Shown here in pieces: positions 34,750-45,152 of a DNA stretch of 64,000 nucleotides. Each line of letters starts with the position of its first letter. Position 1 is the first letter of the stretch. The position numbers and the translations under genes are program-made. Source of the DNA: Pseudophaeobacter profundi (GTDB lineage: Bacteria > Pseudomonadota > Alphaproteobacteria > Rhodobacterales > Rhodobacteraceae); contig NZ_JARJEF010000003.1 in NCBI RefSeq assembly GCF_029697505.1, forward strand, positions 1-64,000. Direction: 5' to 3'. The notes beneath the pieces are model-generated. The model did not search any database. It saw nothing but the letters and a program-made list of their open reading frames with translations, and was not told where the DNA came from.

Positions 34750-34784
34750 AAAAGAAAAGAGGCCGATCCATTTCCGGACCGGCC
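34750..34784 (-). terminator. Intrinsic terminator between ftsK and lolA
   Basis: On the - strand the arms GGCCGGTCC (complement of 34776-34784) and GGATCGGCC (complement of 34761-34769) pair fully, counting one G-U. A T-rich tract TCTTTTCTTTT follows (complement of 34750-34760). The lolA start is only 26 bases further on. Confidence 0.8.
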
Positions 34785-34826
34785 CCGCGATTTATTGCTG
34801 AAAGACCCTGTAGGGGATGTCCAGTG

Positions 34827-37800
34827 TCATTGCTCTGGCACCAGAATTTCCCGTTTGCCCACATGGTTGGCAGGCGAGACCAGGCCTTCTTCCTCCATCT
34901 GTTCAACCAGCCGTGCCGCCTTGTTGTAGCCGATAGCCAGCTTGCGCTGGATGTAAGAGGTCGAGCACTTGCGATCCTTGATCACGATCTGCACCGCAGA
35001 ATCATAGAGCGCATCTTCGCCGTTGGTATTGCCGCCGGTCGACAGGCCCAGAACCGCGTCGATATTGTCGGCCTTTTCATCATCGGGCCCCTCAACCACG
35101 CCGCCCATATATTCAGGAGGGCCAAATTGTTTCAGGTGGTTGACCACCTCTTCAACCTCTTCATCCGACACAAACGGCCCGTGGCAGCGGGTGATCTTGG
35201 CGCCGCCCGCCATATAAAGCATATCGCCCATCCCCAAGAGCTGTTCGGCCCCCATTTCGCCCAGGATGGTACGGCTGTCGATCTTAGAGGTCACCTGGAA
35301 GGAAATCCGGGTAGGGAAGTTAGCCTTGATGGTCCCGGTGATCACATCCACCGAGGGCCGCTGGGTAGCCATGATCAAGTGAATGCCGCTGGCCCGTGCC
35401 ATCTGCGCCAGACGCTGGATGCAGGCTTCGATCTCTTTGCCCGCAACCATCATCAGATCGGCCATCTCGTCAACGATAACCACGATATAGGGCAGCGCTT
35501 CGGGGGCGAATTCTTCGCTCTCGAACACTGGCTCTCCGGTGTCATCGTCAAAGCCGGTCTGCACCGTGCGGCTGAACATCTCGCCCTTGGACAGCGCCTC
35601 TTTCACCCGGCCATTGTAGCCAGAGATGTTGCGCACACCCATCTTGGACATCTTGCGGTAGCGGTCTTCCATTTCACCCACCACCCATTTCAGGGCGACA
35701 ACCGCCTTCTTGGGGTCGGTGACAACTGGCGACAGCAGATGTGGGATACCGTCATAGACCGACAGTTCCAGCATCTTGGGGTCAATCATGATCAGGCGGC
35801 ATTCCTCTGGCGACAGCTTGTACAGCAGCGACAGGATCATGGTGTTAATTGCAACCGATTTACCCGAACCGGTAGTACCGGCAATCAGCAAATGCGGCAT
35901 CTTGGCCAGGTCGGCAACCATGGCCGACCCGCCAATATCCTTGCCAAGCGCCAAGGGCAGATTCTGGGTGCCATCGCCATAATCGCGCGACGACAGGATT
36001 TCGCGGAAATTGACCATCTCGCGCTTTTCGTTCGGCAGTTCGATGCCAATCACCGTACGGCCCGGCACGGTGGACACCCGCGCCGAGAGCGCCGACATGG
36101 ACCGTGCGATATCATCCGACAGGCCAATCACCCGCGAGGCCTTGAGACCCGGCGCGGGCTCCAGCTCATACATGGTGACAACGGGGCCGGGGCGCACCGA
36201 TACGATTTCCCCCTTTACCCCATAATCATCCAGCACCACTTCCAACATCCGGGCATTTTCTTCCAGGGCTTCGTCGCTCAGGTGATGGCGCTGCACCTGG
36301 CTGGGATGGCCGAGCAACGACAAGGGGGGCAGTTCAAAATCATTGTCCGCCTCTTCAAAGGCCAGATCGGGCTGGGCCTCGGCCTTGGCCCGCGTCGAAG
36401 GCTGCACCGCCTTGCGCGGCGGCTGTTCCACCACGGCTTTGCGCGGCTCTGCCACCGGCAGTTCAAAACTGCCAGCTGCCGCTGCCATTGGGGCCGCTGC
36501 TGCCGGGGCAGCTGTTTCCGGTGTCGCAGCAGCCTTGGGCGCCGGGTCAACGTCACGGTTGATTACACGCCCGGCGGGCAGGTCCTCGCTCACCACCCGA
36601 TCCGGCGTCAGCCCATCGGGAATCTGCATGCCTGCCTGCGGAGCCTCTGCCGAAACCGGCGCACTGGCCTGCGCAATACTGGGCTGCGGGACACTGGGCT
36701 GCGATTCAAATCCGGGATCAGACATATGGTCCATCGGGGCCGTGGGGACAAAGGTCGGGGTCGCACTGGCCTGCTCGGCTGTTGCCACATCAGGGGCGGC
36801 CGGAACAGGTTGGCTGGCGGTCAGCGGTGGCTCTGGTGGCAGGCCGTCGGCGGCATTCGGGTTGAACAGCAAAGGCTCTGCCCGCCGTCCACGCCCCTTG
36901 GTCAGAGGCAGATTGGGATCGTGATCCGGCATCTGGGCGGCCGCACGGCGAATACGCACGGCGCTGGCAATCTTTTCCGAGATCCGCGCATCCCCCGACA
37001 ACAGCTCTTCGCCGCCAGCAGCAGTGTCCACCAGCTCGGGCTCGGGCATCTGCATCGGCTCTGGCTCGCTGCGCCACATCAGGGTGGGCACGCGGGAAAA
37101 CAGACCGGTTTTTTCCGGCCGTTCTGCTACCAGGGGCGCTGGCGTATCCTCCTGCGGATAGGTTTCAAACAACTGGGCACCGTCGTCATCGGCGATCCAG
37201 GCGTCTTGCTCGGCCTGCAGTTTGGCAGCCCGCCGTTCGTTACGCAGGGCAATGGCGGCCTGAAACCCGCGAGTGGCACCCCGCCCCAGCAGGCTGGCAA
37301 TACCACCATAGATCAACACAAAGCCCAGCATCAGATAGTTGCCGCCACGTGACAGCTCGGTGCGGCAGAACCCGGCGACAAAGACACCAAGACCCAGCAT
37401 CGCCGCCGCCATCACAAGTGACATCAATTTCACCGCGAAATGCGAACTCACCGGCAAGAGTGTCAGCAAGGCCCCCATGACAGTATCGCCAAACAGCCCA
37501 CCAAGGCCAAAGCTGTGCGTTGCCTTCCAGTCCGCCTCTGGCACCAGCGTCGCCGCATAGATCGCCGCCACCGCCAGCAGAACCGGGGCAAAGATCATCC
37601 GGCCCAGCACCCGCTCTTCCCCTTTGTGAAGCAGGAAGCGCACGCCCCAGGCAAGCGGCGTCAGCGCCAGAGTCCAGGCCGCCCAGCCCACGACCATGAA
37701 CAAAGGCGCCGCAATAGAGGCGCCGGGCCGACCCAGCCAGTTTTGCACCGGCGCATCGGTCGAAACCATCCAATTGGGATCATCCGGCGTGTAGGATCCC

Positions 37801-37928
37801 ACCATCGCAGCCACAGCAAGGCCAAGCGCGATAAGGAAAATCCCGATCAACTCTTTGCCACGTTTTTCGATCGCCGCCTGCATTGTGCTGTCAAGCAGGG
37901 GGTCCCTGCTACGGGTTTGAAATGCCAT
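34827..37928 (-). CDS. ftsK: FtsK/SpoIIIE-family DNA translocase
   Basis: A 1033-residue septal DNA pump that couples chromosome dimer resolution to division. About four to five membrane segments fill residues 25-200. A long, low-complexity Pro/Ala/Glu-rich linker runs to about 530. The alpha/beta motor has Walker [14 protein letters not shown] near residue 683 and Walker [16 protein letters not shown] winged-helix gamma domain at the C-terminus (about 965-1025, [20 protein letters not shown]) reads polar KOPS sequences. Full-length and intact. A long frame lies antisense to it and is a codon-bias shadow. Confidence 0.96.
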   Translation of the reverse strand: MAFQTRSRDPLLDSTMQAAIEKRGKELIGIFLIALGLAVAAMVGSYTPDDPNWMVSTDAPVQNWLGRPGASIAAPLFMVVGWAAWTLALTPLAWGVRFLLHKGEERVLGRMIFAPVLLAVAAIYAATLVPEADWKATHSFGLGGLFGDTVMGALLTLLPVSSHFAVKLMSLVMAAAMLGLGVFVAGFCRTELSRGGNYLMLGFVLIYGGIASLLGRGATRGFQAAIALRNERRAAKLQAEQDAWIADDDGAQLFETYPQEDTPAPLVAERPEKTGLFSRVPTLMWRSEPEPMQMPEPELVDTAAGGEELLSGDARISEKIASAVRIRRAAAQMPDHDPNLPLTKGRGRRAEPLLFNPNAADGLPPEPPLTASQPVPAAPDVATAEQASATPTFVPTAPMDHMSDPGFESQPSVPQPSIAQASAPVSAEAPQAGMQIPDGLTPDRVVSEDLPAGRVINRDVDPAPKAAATPETAAPAAAAPMAAAAGSFELPVAEPRKAVVEQPPRKAVQPSTRAKAEAQPDLAFEEADNDFELPPLSLLGHPSQVQRHHLSDEALEENARMLEVVLDDYGVKGEIVSVRPGPVVTMYELEPAPGLKASRVIGLSDDIARSMSALSARVSTVPGRTVIGIELPNEKREMVNFREILSSRDYGDGTQNLPLALGKDIGGSAMVADLAKMPHLLIAGTTGSGKSVAINTMILSLLYKLSPEECRLIMIDPKMLELSVYDGIPHLLSPVVTDPKKAVVALKWVVGEMEDRYRKMSKMGVRNISGYNGRVKEALSKGEMFSRTVQTGFDDDTGEPVFESEEFAPEALPYIVVIVDEMADLMMVAGKEIEACIQRLAQMARASGIHLIMATQRPSVDVITGTIKANFPTRISFQVTSKIDSRTILGEMGAEQLLGMGDMLYMAGGAKITRCHGPFVSDEEVEEVVNHLKQFGPPEYMGGVVEGPDDEKADNIDAVLGLSTGGNTNGEDALYDSAVQIVIKDRKCSTSYIQRKLAIGYNKAARLVEQMEEEGLVSPANHVGKREILVPEQ

Positions 37929-38000
37929 GCCAACCTCGGTTCATTAGTGCCAATGCGCCCGGTGTTTGCCCCAGGATCGTGTCATCAGCCAGTGTTTATC

Positions 38001-38070
38001 TTGGTCCAATATCTGCCCTGGACCAATGCTATTTCTTGGCGCACAGAGACCACGTCCAGTCTCTGTGCGC
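38001..38070. other. Two inverted repeats between ftsK and the aminotransferase
   Basis: Repeat 1: TTGGTCCA (38001-38008) and TGGACCAA (38019-38026). Repeat 2: GCGCACAGAGAC (38039-38050) and GTCTCTGTGCGC (38059-38070), a perfect 12-base stem with an eight-base loop, immediately after the aminotransferase stop. The second is probably a terminator-like structure without a T-run; the first lies about 75-100 bases before ftsK and could be an operator. Confidence 0.65.
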
Positions 38071-38076
38071 AGTCTT

Positions 38077-39261
38077 TCACCTATCGTACAAACAGCGCCG
38101 CAAAGCCGTCAATGCAGCCCGCGTTTCCTCTGCCGGCGCTACCAGCGCCACCCGGATGTAGCCGCTTGCCGGGTTTTCCCCGGCCACGCCCTGGGCCAGA
38201 TAGGCCCCCGGCAACACCCGCACCCCGGTTTCCCGCCAGAGCTTCAGCGCCGCTGCTTCGCCATCCGGCACCGGCAACCACAGGAAAAAACCGGCCTTGG
38301 GCGGCATGTAGCCATCCAGACCAGCAAAAATCTCATCCGCCAGCGCGTATTTTTCCCGGTAGAGCGCCCGGTTTTCCTCTACATGCACCTCATCCGCCCA
38401 GACCTTGGCGGCGGCTGCCTGCAGCGGCCCCGGAATAGGCGCCCCAGTATAGGCGCGCAACTGCTTCAGCCGTTTGATGTTTTCTGGCCCACTGGCAACC
38501 AACCCGGCGCGCAACCCCGGCAGGTTCGACCGTTTGGAGAGCGAATTGAACAGGACCACCCGTTCGGGATCGGCCCCCATCTCCTGTGCCACGGTCAGCG
38601 CGCCCACAGGCGCTTCATCGCGGTAGATTTCGCTGTAGCATTCATCGGCGAAGATGCAAAAATCGTGCTTTTCCGCCAATGCGATCAGCCGCTGCCAATA
38701 GCTGCGATCAGCCACCGCGCCCTGCGGATTGGCCGGAGAGCAGATATAGGCAATGGCGGTGCGATCAAGCAGATCTGGTGGCAGGCTATCATAATCGGGC
38801 AGATGGCCAGTGGCCTCGGTGGCGGGCAGGAACACTGGCTCTGCTGCAACCGACAGGCTGGCCACCATATAGACCTGGTAAAACGGGTTGGGGATCAACA
38901 CCGCAGGCCGCGCCCCATTCTTCACCTCAGGGCAGAGCGCCATAGCCGCATTATACAGCCCCTCGCGGGTACCGTTCAGCGCCATGACCTGGGTGGCAGG
39001 ATCCATCGTCACACCGTAACGCCGGGCGACCCAATCGCTCATGGCGCCGCGCAGTGCGTCCGATCCGTCATTGGCCGGGTAGCTGTTAAACCCGGCTGCA
39101 TTTTCCGCGATGACATCGCTGACCCAAGGCGGGAAGGGATGTTTGGGTTCGCCAATGGTCATATGCACCACATCGCCGCCGGGGCTGTGGTGGTCCAATA
39201 GGGCCCGCAAACGCGGAAATGCATAGGCCGGCAGGTTCGAAAACCGCTCAGGGAAAGTCAT
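38077..39261 (-). CDS. PLP-dependent aminotransferase, class I/II (DapC/AspC-like)
   Basis: A 394-residue fold-type I aminotransferase. YICSPANPQGAVADRSYW holds the conserved Asn-Pro; IFADECYSEIYRDE has the Asp/Tyr that touch PLP; the PLP-lysine lies in FNSLSKRSNLPGLRAG. A substrate-carboxylate arginine is expected in the C-terminal SGYIRVALV. Its closest named relatives by pattern are N-succinyldiaminopimelate or aspartate-type aminotransferases. The precise substrate is not determined. Confidence 0.88.
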   Translation of the reverse strand: MTFPERFSNLPAYAFPRLRALLDHHSPGGDVVHMTIGEPKHPFPPWVSDVIAENAAGFNSYPANDGSDALRGAMSDWVARRYGVTMDPATQVMALNGTREGLYNAAMALCPEVKNGARPAVLIPNPFYQVYMVASLSVAAEPVFLPATEATGHLPDYDSLPPDLLDRTAIAYICSPANPQGAVADRSYWQRLIALAEKHDFCIFADECYSEIYRDEAPVGALTVAQEMGADPERVVLFNSLSKRSNLPGLRAGLVASGPENIKRLKQLRAYTGAPIPGPLQAAAAKVWADEVHVEENRALYREKYALADEIFAGLDGYMPPKAGFFLWLPVPDGEAAALKLWRETGVRVLPGAYLAQGVAGENPASGYIRVALVAPAEETRAALTALRRCLYDR

Positions 39262-39446
39262 AGCTGTGCCTCAAATTCGGGATCATTCACGCCCCGTTTG
39301 GGGATAAATTACAGAGCAAGCACCATCGCGTCCAGCCGCTGCCTGCCCCGCAGGCAATATTTGTGACTTTCCCGCCAGCATCCACCCAGCTGCGCATTGC
39401 TGGGCAGTCGGTTTTGCAGCGCGCAGCCTGCAACCCCGCCAGTACA

Positions 39447-40784
39447 TCACCCTACCGCCAGCGCCGCTTCTACCGATGCGCCAAGCCGCAACAGGGCCTC
39501 TTCGCAATCGGGCTGACCAAGGATCTGCAAACCACAACTGGGGGTGCCACTGGGCAGACTAAGAGCACAGAGACCCATCAGATTACCAATCCGGGTATTG
39601 CGCAGCGTCAGCAGGTTGGCCTGCACGTAATAGGCCTGATCCTGTTGCAGCCGTTCCAGATTGGGGGGCAGGATCGGGCAACTTGGCGTCAGGATCGCGT
39701 CAAAGCCGGCAGCGGCCTCGTCCCAGGCACCACGGGCCTGTTCCAGCTTGGCCCAGGCCGCAACATAATCCGCCCCAGAAAATTCTGCCCCCGACCGGAA
39801 CCGCTCAAGGATCTTGTCAAACATCACCTCGGGCCGCGCTTCGATCACCTCTTTCCACAGCCCGTAGGCCTCGGTGGTGAACAGGATCGCGCTCAGCCCC
39901 ATCGCCGTCTCCAACTCGGGTACCTGCAGCGGCACAATCTCGGCACCGGCCTGCTCCAGACGGCGCAGGCTTTCAGCGTAGCTCTCGGCGACTTTGGGGT
40001 CCAGATCCGCCTGTGCAATACCGCGCAGATCGCCAAAGCGCCGCCCCTTCAGGCTGGCCGGGTGGCGCATATCCGGGCCGGTTGTCCCCTCTAGCAGCCC
40101 CAGCAACAGGGCCGCATCCTCGACCGAGCGCACCAGCGGGCCAACCGTATCAAATTTCAGGCACAGTGGCACCACCCCTTCCAGGCTGACCCGTCCGGCG
40201 GTGGTTTTCAGGCCCACCAGATCATTCCAGGCCGCCGGAATACGCACCGAACCGCCCGTATCAGAGCCGATCGCCGCCGCCGCCAACCCAAAGGCCACCG
40301 AGGCCGCCGCACCAGAGGAAGAGCCCCCCGGCACCGCCGTCTCATCATTGATACAAGGCGGTGTCTGCATCACCGGGTTAAGGCCAAGACCGGAAAATGC
40401 CAGCTCGCTCATATGGGTTTTGCCCAGGCAAACGCTGCCCATGGCGGTGGCAGTTTCCAGCACCAGCGCATCCTGATCCGGCACCCGCCCCTGCAACAGG
40501 GCCGAGCCCGACTCGGTGGCTGTGCCCGCAGAATCAAACAGGTCCTTCCAACTGATCGGCACCCCATCCAGCGGCGACAGGCGCAGGCCCTGCTGTGCCC
40601 GCTGTGCCGCGGCATGAGCTTCGGCCATGGCGCGATCATGGGTGACTTGCGTGTAGATCCGATCCCGGTGCGGATGTGCATCAATAGCAGCCAGATAGGT
40701 CTGGGTCAGTTCAACCGGGTCGATCTCTTTGGCGGCAATACCGCGCCCCAGCTCTGCTGCGCTCATCTTCAACCACGTCTGCAT
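39447..40784 (-). CDS. Amidase (amidase-signature family)
   Basis: A 445-residue amidase-signature hydrolase. The Ser-cisSer-Lys triad is visible: lysine in ISWKDLFDSAGT, the cis-serine region AVPGGSSSGAAASVA, and the nucleophile serine in GSDTGGSVRIPA. The family includes GatA, but no GatB or GatC gene is nearby and the N-terminus fits a stand-alone amidase. The substrate is unknown. It is divergent from the UbiH-type gene across about 170 bases. Confidence 0.9.
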   Translation of the reverse strand: MQTWLKMSAAELGRGIAAKEIDPVELTQTYLAAIDAHPHRDRIYTQVTHDRAMAEAHAAAQRAQQGLRLSPLDGVPISWKDLFDSAGTATESGSALLQGRVPDQDALVLETATAMGSVCLGKTHMSELAFSGLGLNPVMQTPPCINDETAVPGGSSSGAAASVAFGLAAAAIGSDTGGSVRIPAAWNDLVGLKTTAGRVSLEGVVPLCLKFDTVGPLVRSVEDAALLLGLLEGTTGPDMRHPASLKGRRFGDLRGIAQADLDPKVAESYAESLRRLEQAGAEIVPLQVPELETAMGLSAILFTTEAYGLWKEVIEARPEVMFDKILERFRSGAEFSGADYVAAWAKLEQARGAWDEAAAGFDAILTPSCPILPPNLERLQQDQAYYVQANLLTLRNTRIGNLMGLCALSLPSGTPSCGLQILGQPDCEEALLRLGASVEAALAVG

Positions 40785-40957
40785 CTTTCCCGTCTCCTGT
40801 CCGTTCTACGGCCGATCCATTTTGCGGAGACGGTAGCCCCGTGGCGGCGGCGGTACAATCCCGAAGCACCAGCGACAGCGTCCTGCCCAGGCCTCCAACG
40901 CGAAAAGCGACACAACCGCCCATGGACAAATCAAACAATCAGCGCATATTGCCAGCT

Positions 40958-42184
40958 ATGAAAAATACATCCGACATCCTGATCGTTGGCGGCGGCCTGA
41001 ATGGTCCTGCACTCGCCCTGGCCCTGGCGCAAACTGGCCACAGCGTCACCGTAGTTGACGCCCTGCCGCGCGCCGACTTTGAAGCCGAAACCTTCGATGG
41101 GCGCGGCTATGCGCTGGCGCTGGCCTCACAGCGCCTGCTGGATCAGATCGGCGTCTGGTCGCAGGTGGCGGAGCACGCCCAGCCGATGCTGGAAATCAAG
41201 GCCAGTGACGGTCACGTCGGCCAGGGGGCCGCGCCGTTCTTTGTGCATTTTGATCAGGCAGAGCTGGAAGAAGGCCCGATGGGCTATATGCTGGAAGATC
41301 GCTACCTGCGCCGCGCCATTCTGCAGGCACTGGACGACACCCCCGGCATCACGCTGATCAACCAGGCCCGCGTTGTGGCGCAGGCCAGCGATCCAACCGG
41401 CGTGACCCTGACACTGGAAAATGGCGAAAGCCTGCGCGGACACATGCTGGTGGGGGCAGATGGACGCCGCAGCGGCACCGCCACCCGCGCCGGTATCAAG
41501 CGCACTGGCTGGGACTATGGGCAAACGGCGCTGGTCTGCGCCATTGACCATGCTGAACCGCATCATGGCATTGCCCATCAATTCTTCATGCCCGCCGGAC
41601 CTTTGGCGATCCTGCCGCTGCCGGGCAACCGGTCTTCCATTGTCTGGAGCGAAAAAACAGAGCTGGCGGCGGCTATTCATGCACTGGCCGACAGCGACTA
41701 CCTTATGGCACTGAAACCCCGGTTTGGCGATTTTCTGGGCGATATTTCCCTGGCAGGCAAGCGGTTCACCTACCCGCTGAACCTGACCATCGCCAATAGT
41801 TTCATTGCCGACCGCATGGCGCTGGTGGGCGATGCCGCCCATGGCATGCATCCGATTGCAGGCCAGGGATTGAACGCCGGCCTGCGCGACATCGCCGCCC
41901 TGGCCGAGGTGCTGACCAAAGCAACCCGGCGCGGTGAAGACATCGGGTCAGAACTGGTTTTGGCGCGCTATCAGCAGTGGCGCCGCTTTGATACCGCCAC
42001 GTTGGCCGCCAGCACGGACATGGTCAATCGTCTGTTTTCCAACGACAATCCATTGCTGCGACTGGGGCGCGATCTTGGTATGGGGATGGTCAACGCCCTG
42101 CCCGGCCTGCGCCGTGGTTTCATGCGTGAAGCGGCAGGTCTGACCGGGGATATGCCACGCCTGCTGAAAGGTGAAGCGATCTAG
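40958..42184 (+). CDS. UbiH/UbiF/Coq6-family FAD monooxygenase
   Basis: A 408-residue flavoprotein hydroxylase, likely for the ubiquinone ring. FAD motifs: DILIVGGGLNGPALALALAQ (residues ~5-24), the central GADGRRSGTATRAG (DG motif), and GDAAHGMHPIAGQGLNAGLRDIAAL (near 290), which is diagnostic of UbiH-type enzymes. Which ring position it hydroxylates cannot be told. I chose ATG 40958 because it puts the dinucleotide fold at the N-terminus; ATG 40922 and upstream starts are possible. Confidence 0.9.
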   Translation: MKNTSDILIVGGGLNGPALALALAQTGHSVTVVDALPRADFEAETFDGRGYALALASQRLLDQIGVWSQVAEHAQPMLEIKASDGHVGQGAAPFFVHFDQAELEEGPMGYMLEDRYLRRAILQALDDTPGITLINQARVVAQASDPTGVTLTLENGESLRGHMLVGADGRRSGTATRAGIKRTGWDYGQTALVCAIDHAEPHHGIAHQFFMPAGPLAILPLPGNRSSIVWSEKTELAAAIHALADSDYLMALKPRFGDFLGDISLAGKRFTYPLNLTIANSFIADRMALVGDAAHGMHPIAGQGLNAGLRDIAALAEVLTKATRRGEDIGSELVLARYQQWRRFDTATLAASTDMVNRLFSNDNPLLRLGRDLGMGMVNALPGLRRGFMREAAGLTGDMPRLLKGEAI

Positions 42185-42248
42185 GGCCCGCATCAGCCCC
42201 CTACCGCACCCCTGTTGCAGCAGCCTGGCCCAGGCCCCTCGCGCGCCC

Positions 42249-42437
42249 TTAGTCCAGGGTGCGGGCCTCGTCCACCAGCATGACAGGGATACCGTTGCGG
42301 ATTGGAAAGGCCAGATTGGCGGCTTTTGACACCAGCTCCTGGGCTTCGGCATCATATTCCAGCGTCGCCTGGGTCTGTGGGCAGACCAGCGCTTCCAACA
42401 TCCGGCGGTCAAAGCTGACAGGGGCTGTTTCAGTCAT
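42249..42437 (-). CDS. Trm112-like small protein
   Basis: A 62-residue UPF0434/Trm112-type protein: [16 protein letters not shown] followed by [17 protein letters not shown], the family pattern. Only one of the usual zinc-type cysteines (CPQT) is present, typical of bacterial members. Trm112 proteins activate methyltransferases; the bacterial role is uncertain. Overlaps the Lon-N gene by ATGA. Confidence 0.88.
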   Translation of the reverse strand: MTETAPVSFDRRMLEALVCPQTQATLEYDAEAQELVSKAANLAFPIRNGIPVMLVDEARTLD

Positions 42438-43129
42438 TGCAAGATATCCTCATGGGCGCCACCGCGCAGGGCAAATTCGATCAATGTGACAAGGGTTTCG
42501 CGTCTTGTGACAAGACAGGGCGCCTCTAGCAAGGCCTGTTTATCCTCTGCGTCGAACTCTAGCAGCATCGACAGCGAGTTGATCAGCAGCTCATCCTCTG
42601 CGTCCTGCAAGGACTCCCAATCGGTTGACAGCCCCTGCGCGTTGAAGAACCGCTCTAGCAGCGCCAGAAAATCGGCGCGATCAAACTGCGTGTCGGCCTC
42701 TCCCACGCCAAGATCGCGTTCAAATCCGTCCCAGGTCACATCGCAGCGCCGATAGGGGCAAAAGCCAGCGACCTCTCCCTGAATGCGAAAGCGTGACAGA
42801 CCCGCCAGCGTGACCAGATAGCGGCCATCTTCGGTTTCTGAAAACTGCGTCACCCGGCCGGCGCAGCCAATCCTGTGCAGAGGCTCGCTGCCCGCCGCGC
42901 TGCTGTAGGAGGCATCTGCCTGCCGCAAAACTGACTTGCCTGCACTGGCAGGCTGCGGACAGGGCTGGACCATGCCAATCAATCGTTCAGGCGTTTTCAG
43001 TGCATCTTCAAACATCTGCAAATAGCGCGGCTCAAAAATATGCAACGGCAGGCGGGCCCGGGGCAATAAAATCGCCCGGGGCAGAGGAAACACCGCAAGG
43101 GTGTCCGGCAGATCAGCAGGGTGCATCAT
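42434..43129 (-). CDS. LON N-terminal (substrate-binding) domain protein
   Basis: A 231-residue stand-alone Lon-N domain, without ATPase or protease parts: [31 protein letters not shown] at the N-terminus, [10 protein letters not shown] and [13 protein letters not shown] further on. Such proteins are conserved beside thioredoxin-like YbbN genes in alphaproteobacteria and their job is not settled. Two adjacent ATGs (43129 and 43126) are equally possible; no good ribosome-binding site is visible. Confidence 0.88.
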   Translation of the reverse strand: MMHPADLPDTLAVFPLPRAILLPRARLPLHIFEPRYLQMFEDALKTPERLIGMVQPCPQPASAGKSVLRQADASYSSAAGSEPLHRIGCAGRVTQFSETEDGRYLVTLAGLSRFRIQGEVAGFCPYRRCDVTWDGFERDLGVGEADTQFDRADFLALLERFFNAQGLSTDWESLQDAEDELLINSLSMLLEFDAEDKQALLEAPCLVTRRETLVTLIEFALRGGAHEDILQ

Positions 43130-43156
43130 ATCTACTACTGTAGAGCGCAGACCCGA

Positions 43157-44089
43157 TTAGGCAAATATCATCGAGCTCAGCCTACGTCGCCCGTTCAGCA
43201 CCACCGGATCATTGGGCTGCAGCGCATCAAAGATGGTAAAGAGCTGCGCCTTCGCGGCACCATCATTCCACTCGCGGTCGCGGCGGAAAATTTCCAGCAG
43301 CTCGGCCACGGCAGCCTCGGCATCGCCAGCCGCGTGTTGCGCTTGGGCCAGCTCGAAACGGGCTTCCAGATCCTCGGGGCTGGCAGCGACTTTCGCCGCC
43401 AGCTCGGCAACCGGTCCGGCATTTTCGGCCTGGCGGGCCAATTCGATCTGGGCCCGCGCGGCCTCGATCTCGGCAGCTTCGGAAATCTCCGCTGGAGCGC
43501 CGTTCAACACGGCCTCTGCCTGGTCCAGATCGTTCGACGCGATATGCGCCCGCGCCAAGCCACCATAGGCCGCAGCGCTTTTGTCGTCTTCGCCAATGAT
43601 GGCGGCAAAGGTCTGGGCCGCGTCGGCATGATCGCCATCCGCCAGCATCTGCTCTGCTACTTCCAGCGCCTCAGCCAGCCCGCCGTCAGCACTGCCGCCT
43701 GCGGCCTCGATGGTCTTTTTCACAAAGGCGTCAATCTCGCTGGGGGGCAGGGCGCCCTGGAACATATCAACGGGGCGGCCCTCGACAAAGGCTACAACGG
43801 TCGGAATGGACTGCAACGGCAGCCCCTGCTGCGCCAGCGCCTGGGCCAGGCGCTGATTTTCATCAACGTTGATCTTGGCCATGGTCACGGCCCCCTTGGC
43901 CTTGACAACAGCAGCCTCTAGCGCCGGGCCCAGCGTTTTGCAGGGGCCGCACCAGGGCGCCCAGAAATCAACGATGACCGGTGCCTGCATAGAGGCCTCG
44001 ACCACATCCTGCATAAAGGTCGCCTCATCGACGTCCTTGACCAAATCACCTACGGGGGCTGCGTCGCCCGCTCCGCCAATAATATCCAT
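43157..44089 (-). CDS. Thioredoxin-domain co-chaperone (YbbN/CnoX-like)
   Basis: A 310-residue protein with an N-terminal thioredoxin domain (about 15-125) with the active site WCGPC (Cys47, Cys50), and a TPR-like C-terminal region (about 140-305) rich in Ala/Glu helices. E. coli YbbN/CnoX lacks the first active-site Cys, whereas this protein keeps both and so could be redox-active. Such proteins hand unfolded clients to GroEL/DnaK. GGAGAAGG precedes the ATG. Probably co-transcribed with the Lon-N and Trm112-like genes. Confidence 0.9.
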   Translation of the reverse strand: MDIIGGAGDAAPVGDLVKDVDEATFMQDVVEASMQAPVIVDFWAPWCGPCKTLGPALEAAVVKAKGAVTMAKINVDENQRLAQALAQQGLPLQSIPTVVAFVEGRPVDMFQGALPPSEIDAFVKKTIEAAGGSADGGLAEALEVAEQMLADGDHADAAQTFAAIIGEDDKSAAAYGGLARAHIASNDLDQAEAVLNGAPAEISEAAEIEAARAQIELARQAENAGPVAELAAKVAASPEDLEARFELAQAQHAAGDAEAAVAELLEIFRRDREWNDGAAKAQLFTIFDALQPNDPVVLNGRRRLSSMIFA

Positions 44090-44247
44090 GTCTCAACCTT
44101 CTCCGTTTGAAGCTTGGCCCCTATATGGAATCCCGTAGCAAAGAAACCAAGAGAGGAGTTCACCAAGGCGGCTCCCCGGCCGAATTTGTCCGGGCCAAGG
44201 CCCAGCCAGCTGCGGTCACGCGGCTTCGCTACGCAAGATGCGCCACC

Positions 44248-44269
44248 GCGCCGCGCAACAGCGCGGCGC
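44248..44269 (-). other. GC hairpin downstream of xthA
   Basis: Perfect nine-base arms GCGCCGCGC (44248-44256) and GCGCGGCGC (44261-44269) with loop AACA, about 80 bases after the xthA stop on the - strand. No T-run; a possible mRNA 3' end structure. Confidence 0.5.
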
Positions 44270-44349
44270 CGGGCCCAACTGTGAAGGGGCATTTCATGCC
44301 CCGCAACAGGCGGGAGTTCCCCCTTTGCCTTCTGCCGCGGCCAGCCCAC

Positions 44350-45138
44350 CTAGAGATCGAAAGTGGCAAAGACCGGCGCGTGATCGCTGGGTTTTTCCCA
44401 GCCGCGCGCAGAGCGCAGAACCCGGCTGGAATGTGCCGCGTGCCGGATATCGCCGGTGGCCCAGACATGATCCAGCCGACGTCCCTTATCCGCTGCATCC
44501 CAATCTTTGGCCCGATAGCTCCACCAGCTGTACAGCAGACCTTCGGGAATATCGGCGCGGGTGACATCAGCCCAACCGCCAGCCTCTTGCACGGCGGCCA
44601 GCAAATCGACCTCAACGGGCGTATGGCTGACAATCTTCAGCATTTTCTTGTGATCCCAGACATCATCTTCACGCGGGGCAATGTTCAGATCCCCCACCAG
44701 AATGGATTTCTCGGGGGCCTCTGCCTTGAACCAATCGCGCATCTCGGCAAGGTAGTCCAGCTTCTGGCCGAATTTCTCATTCACCGCCCGGTCGGGCTTG
44801 TCGCCGCCTGCAGGCACATAGAAATTCTGGATGGTGACCCCGTTTTCCAGCCGCCCGGCGATGTGGCGGGCATGGCCCAGATCGGCAAAATCCATAGACC
44901 CCACCTCTTCGATAGGCAGGCGCGACAGGATGGCAACACCGTTATATCCCTTTTGGCCGCGCGCCACCATGTGGGGATAGCCAAGATCGGCAAAGCCATC
45001 GGTTGGAATCAACTCTACCGGGCTTTTGCATTCCTGCAGACACAGCACATCCGGGGCTTCTTCGCGCAGCAGCTTCTGCACCAGCCCTTCACGCAGGCGA
45101 ACCGAGTTGATGTTCCAGGTGGCAAGAGTAAAGGCCAT
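44350..45138 (-). CDS. xthA: Exodeoxyribonuclease III
   Basis: A 262-residue exonuclease III/AP endonuclease. Landmarks: LATWNINSVRLREG, LCLQECKSP (metal-binding Glu), NFYVPAGGDKPD, ILVGDLNIAPREDDV (catalytic Asp and Asn), RLDHVWATG, and the C-terminal KPSDHAPVFATF with the catalytic His. It repairs abasic sites and 3'-blocked ends. The start has CGGAGC six bases upstream. A long inverted repeat lies just upstream. Confidence 0.94.
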   Translation of the reverse strand: MAFTLATWNINSVRLREGLVQKLLREEAPDVLCLQECKSPVELIPTDGFADLGYPHMVARGQKGYNGVAILSRLPIEEVGSMDFADLGHARHIAGRLENGVTIQNFYVPAGGDKPDRAVNEKFGQKLDYLAEMRDWFKAEAPEKSILVGDLNIAPREDDVWDHKKMLKIVSHTPVEVDLLAAVQEAGGWADVTRADIPEGLLYSWWSYRAKDWDAADKGRRLDHVWATGDIRHAAHSSRVLRSARGWEKPSDHAPVFATFDL

Positions 45139-45152
45139 GAGGTGCTCCGTTT

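Noticed and set aside
34824-37352. An 842-codon open frame on the + strand opposite ftsK
   Set aside because: It lies wholly antisense to a full-length, motif-complete ftsK. Its translation has no recognisable domain and it reflects GC-rich codon bias.
39262-39446. An 84-codon - strand frame (39283-39537) between the aminotransferase and amidase genes
   Set aside because: It overlaps the amidase 3' end, has no ribosome-binding site and no recognisable content.
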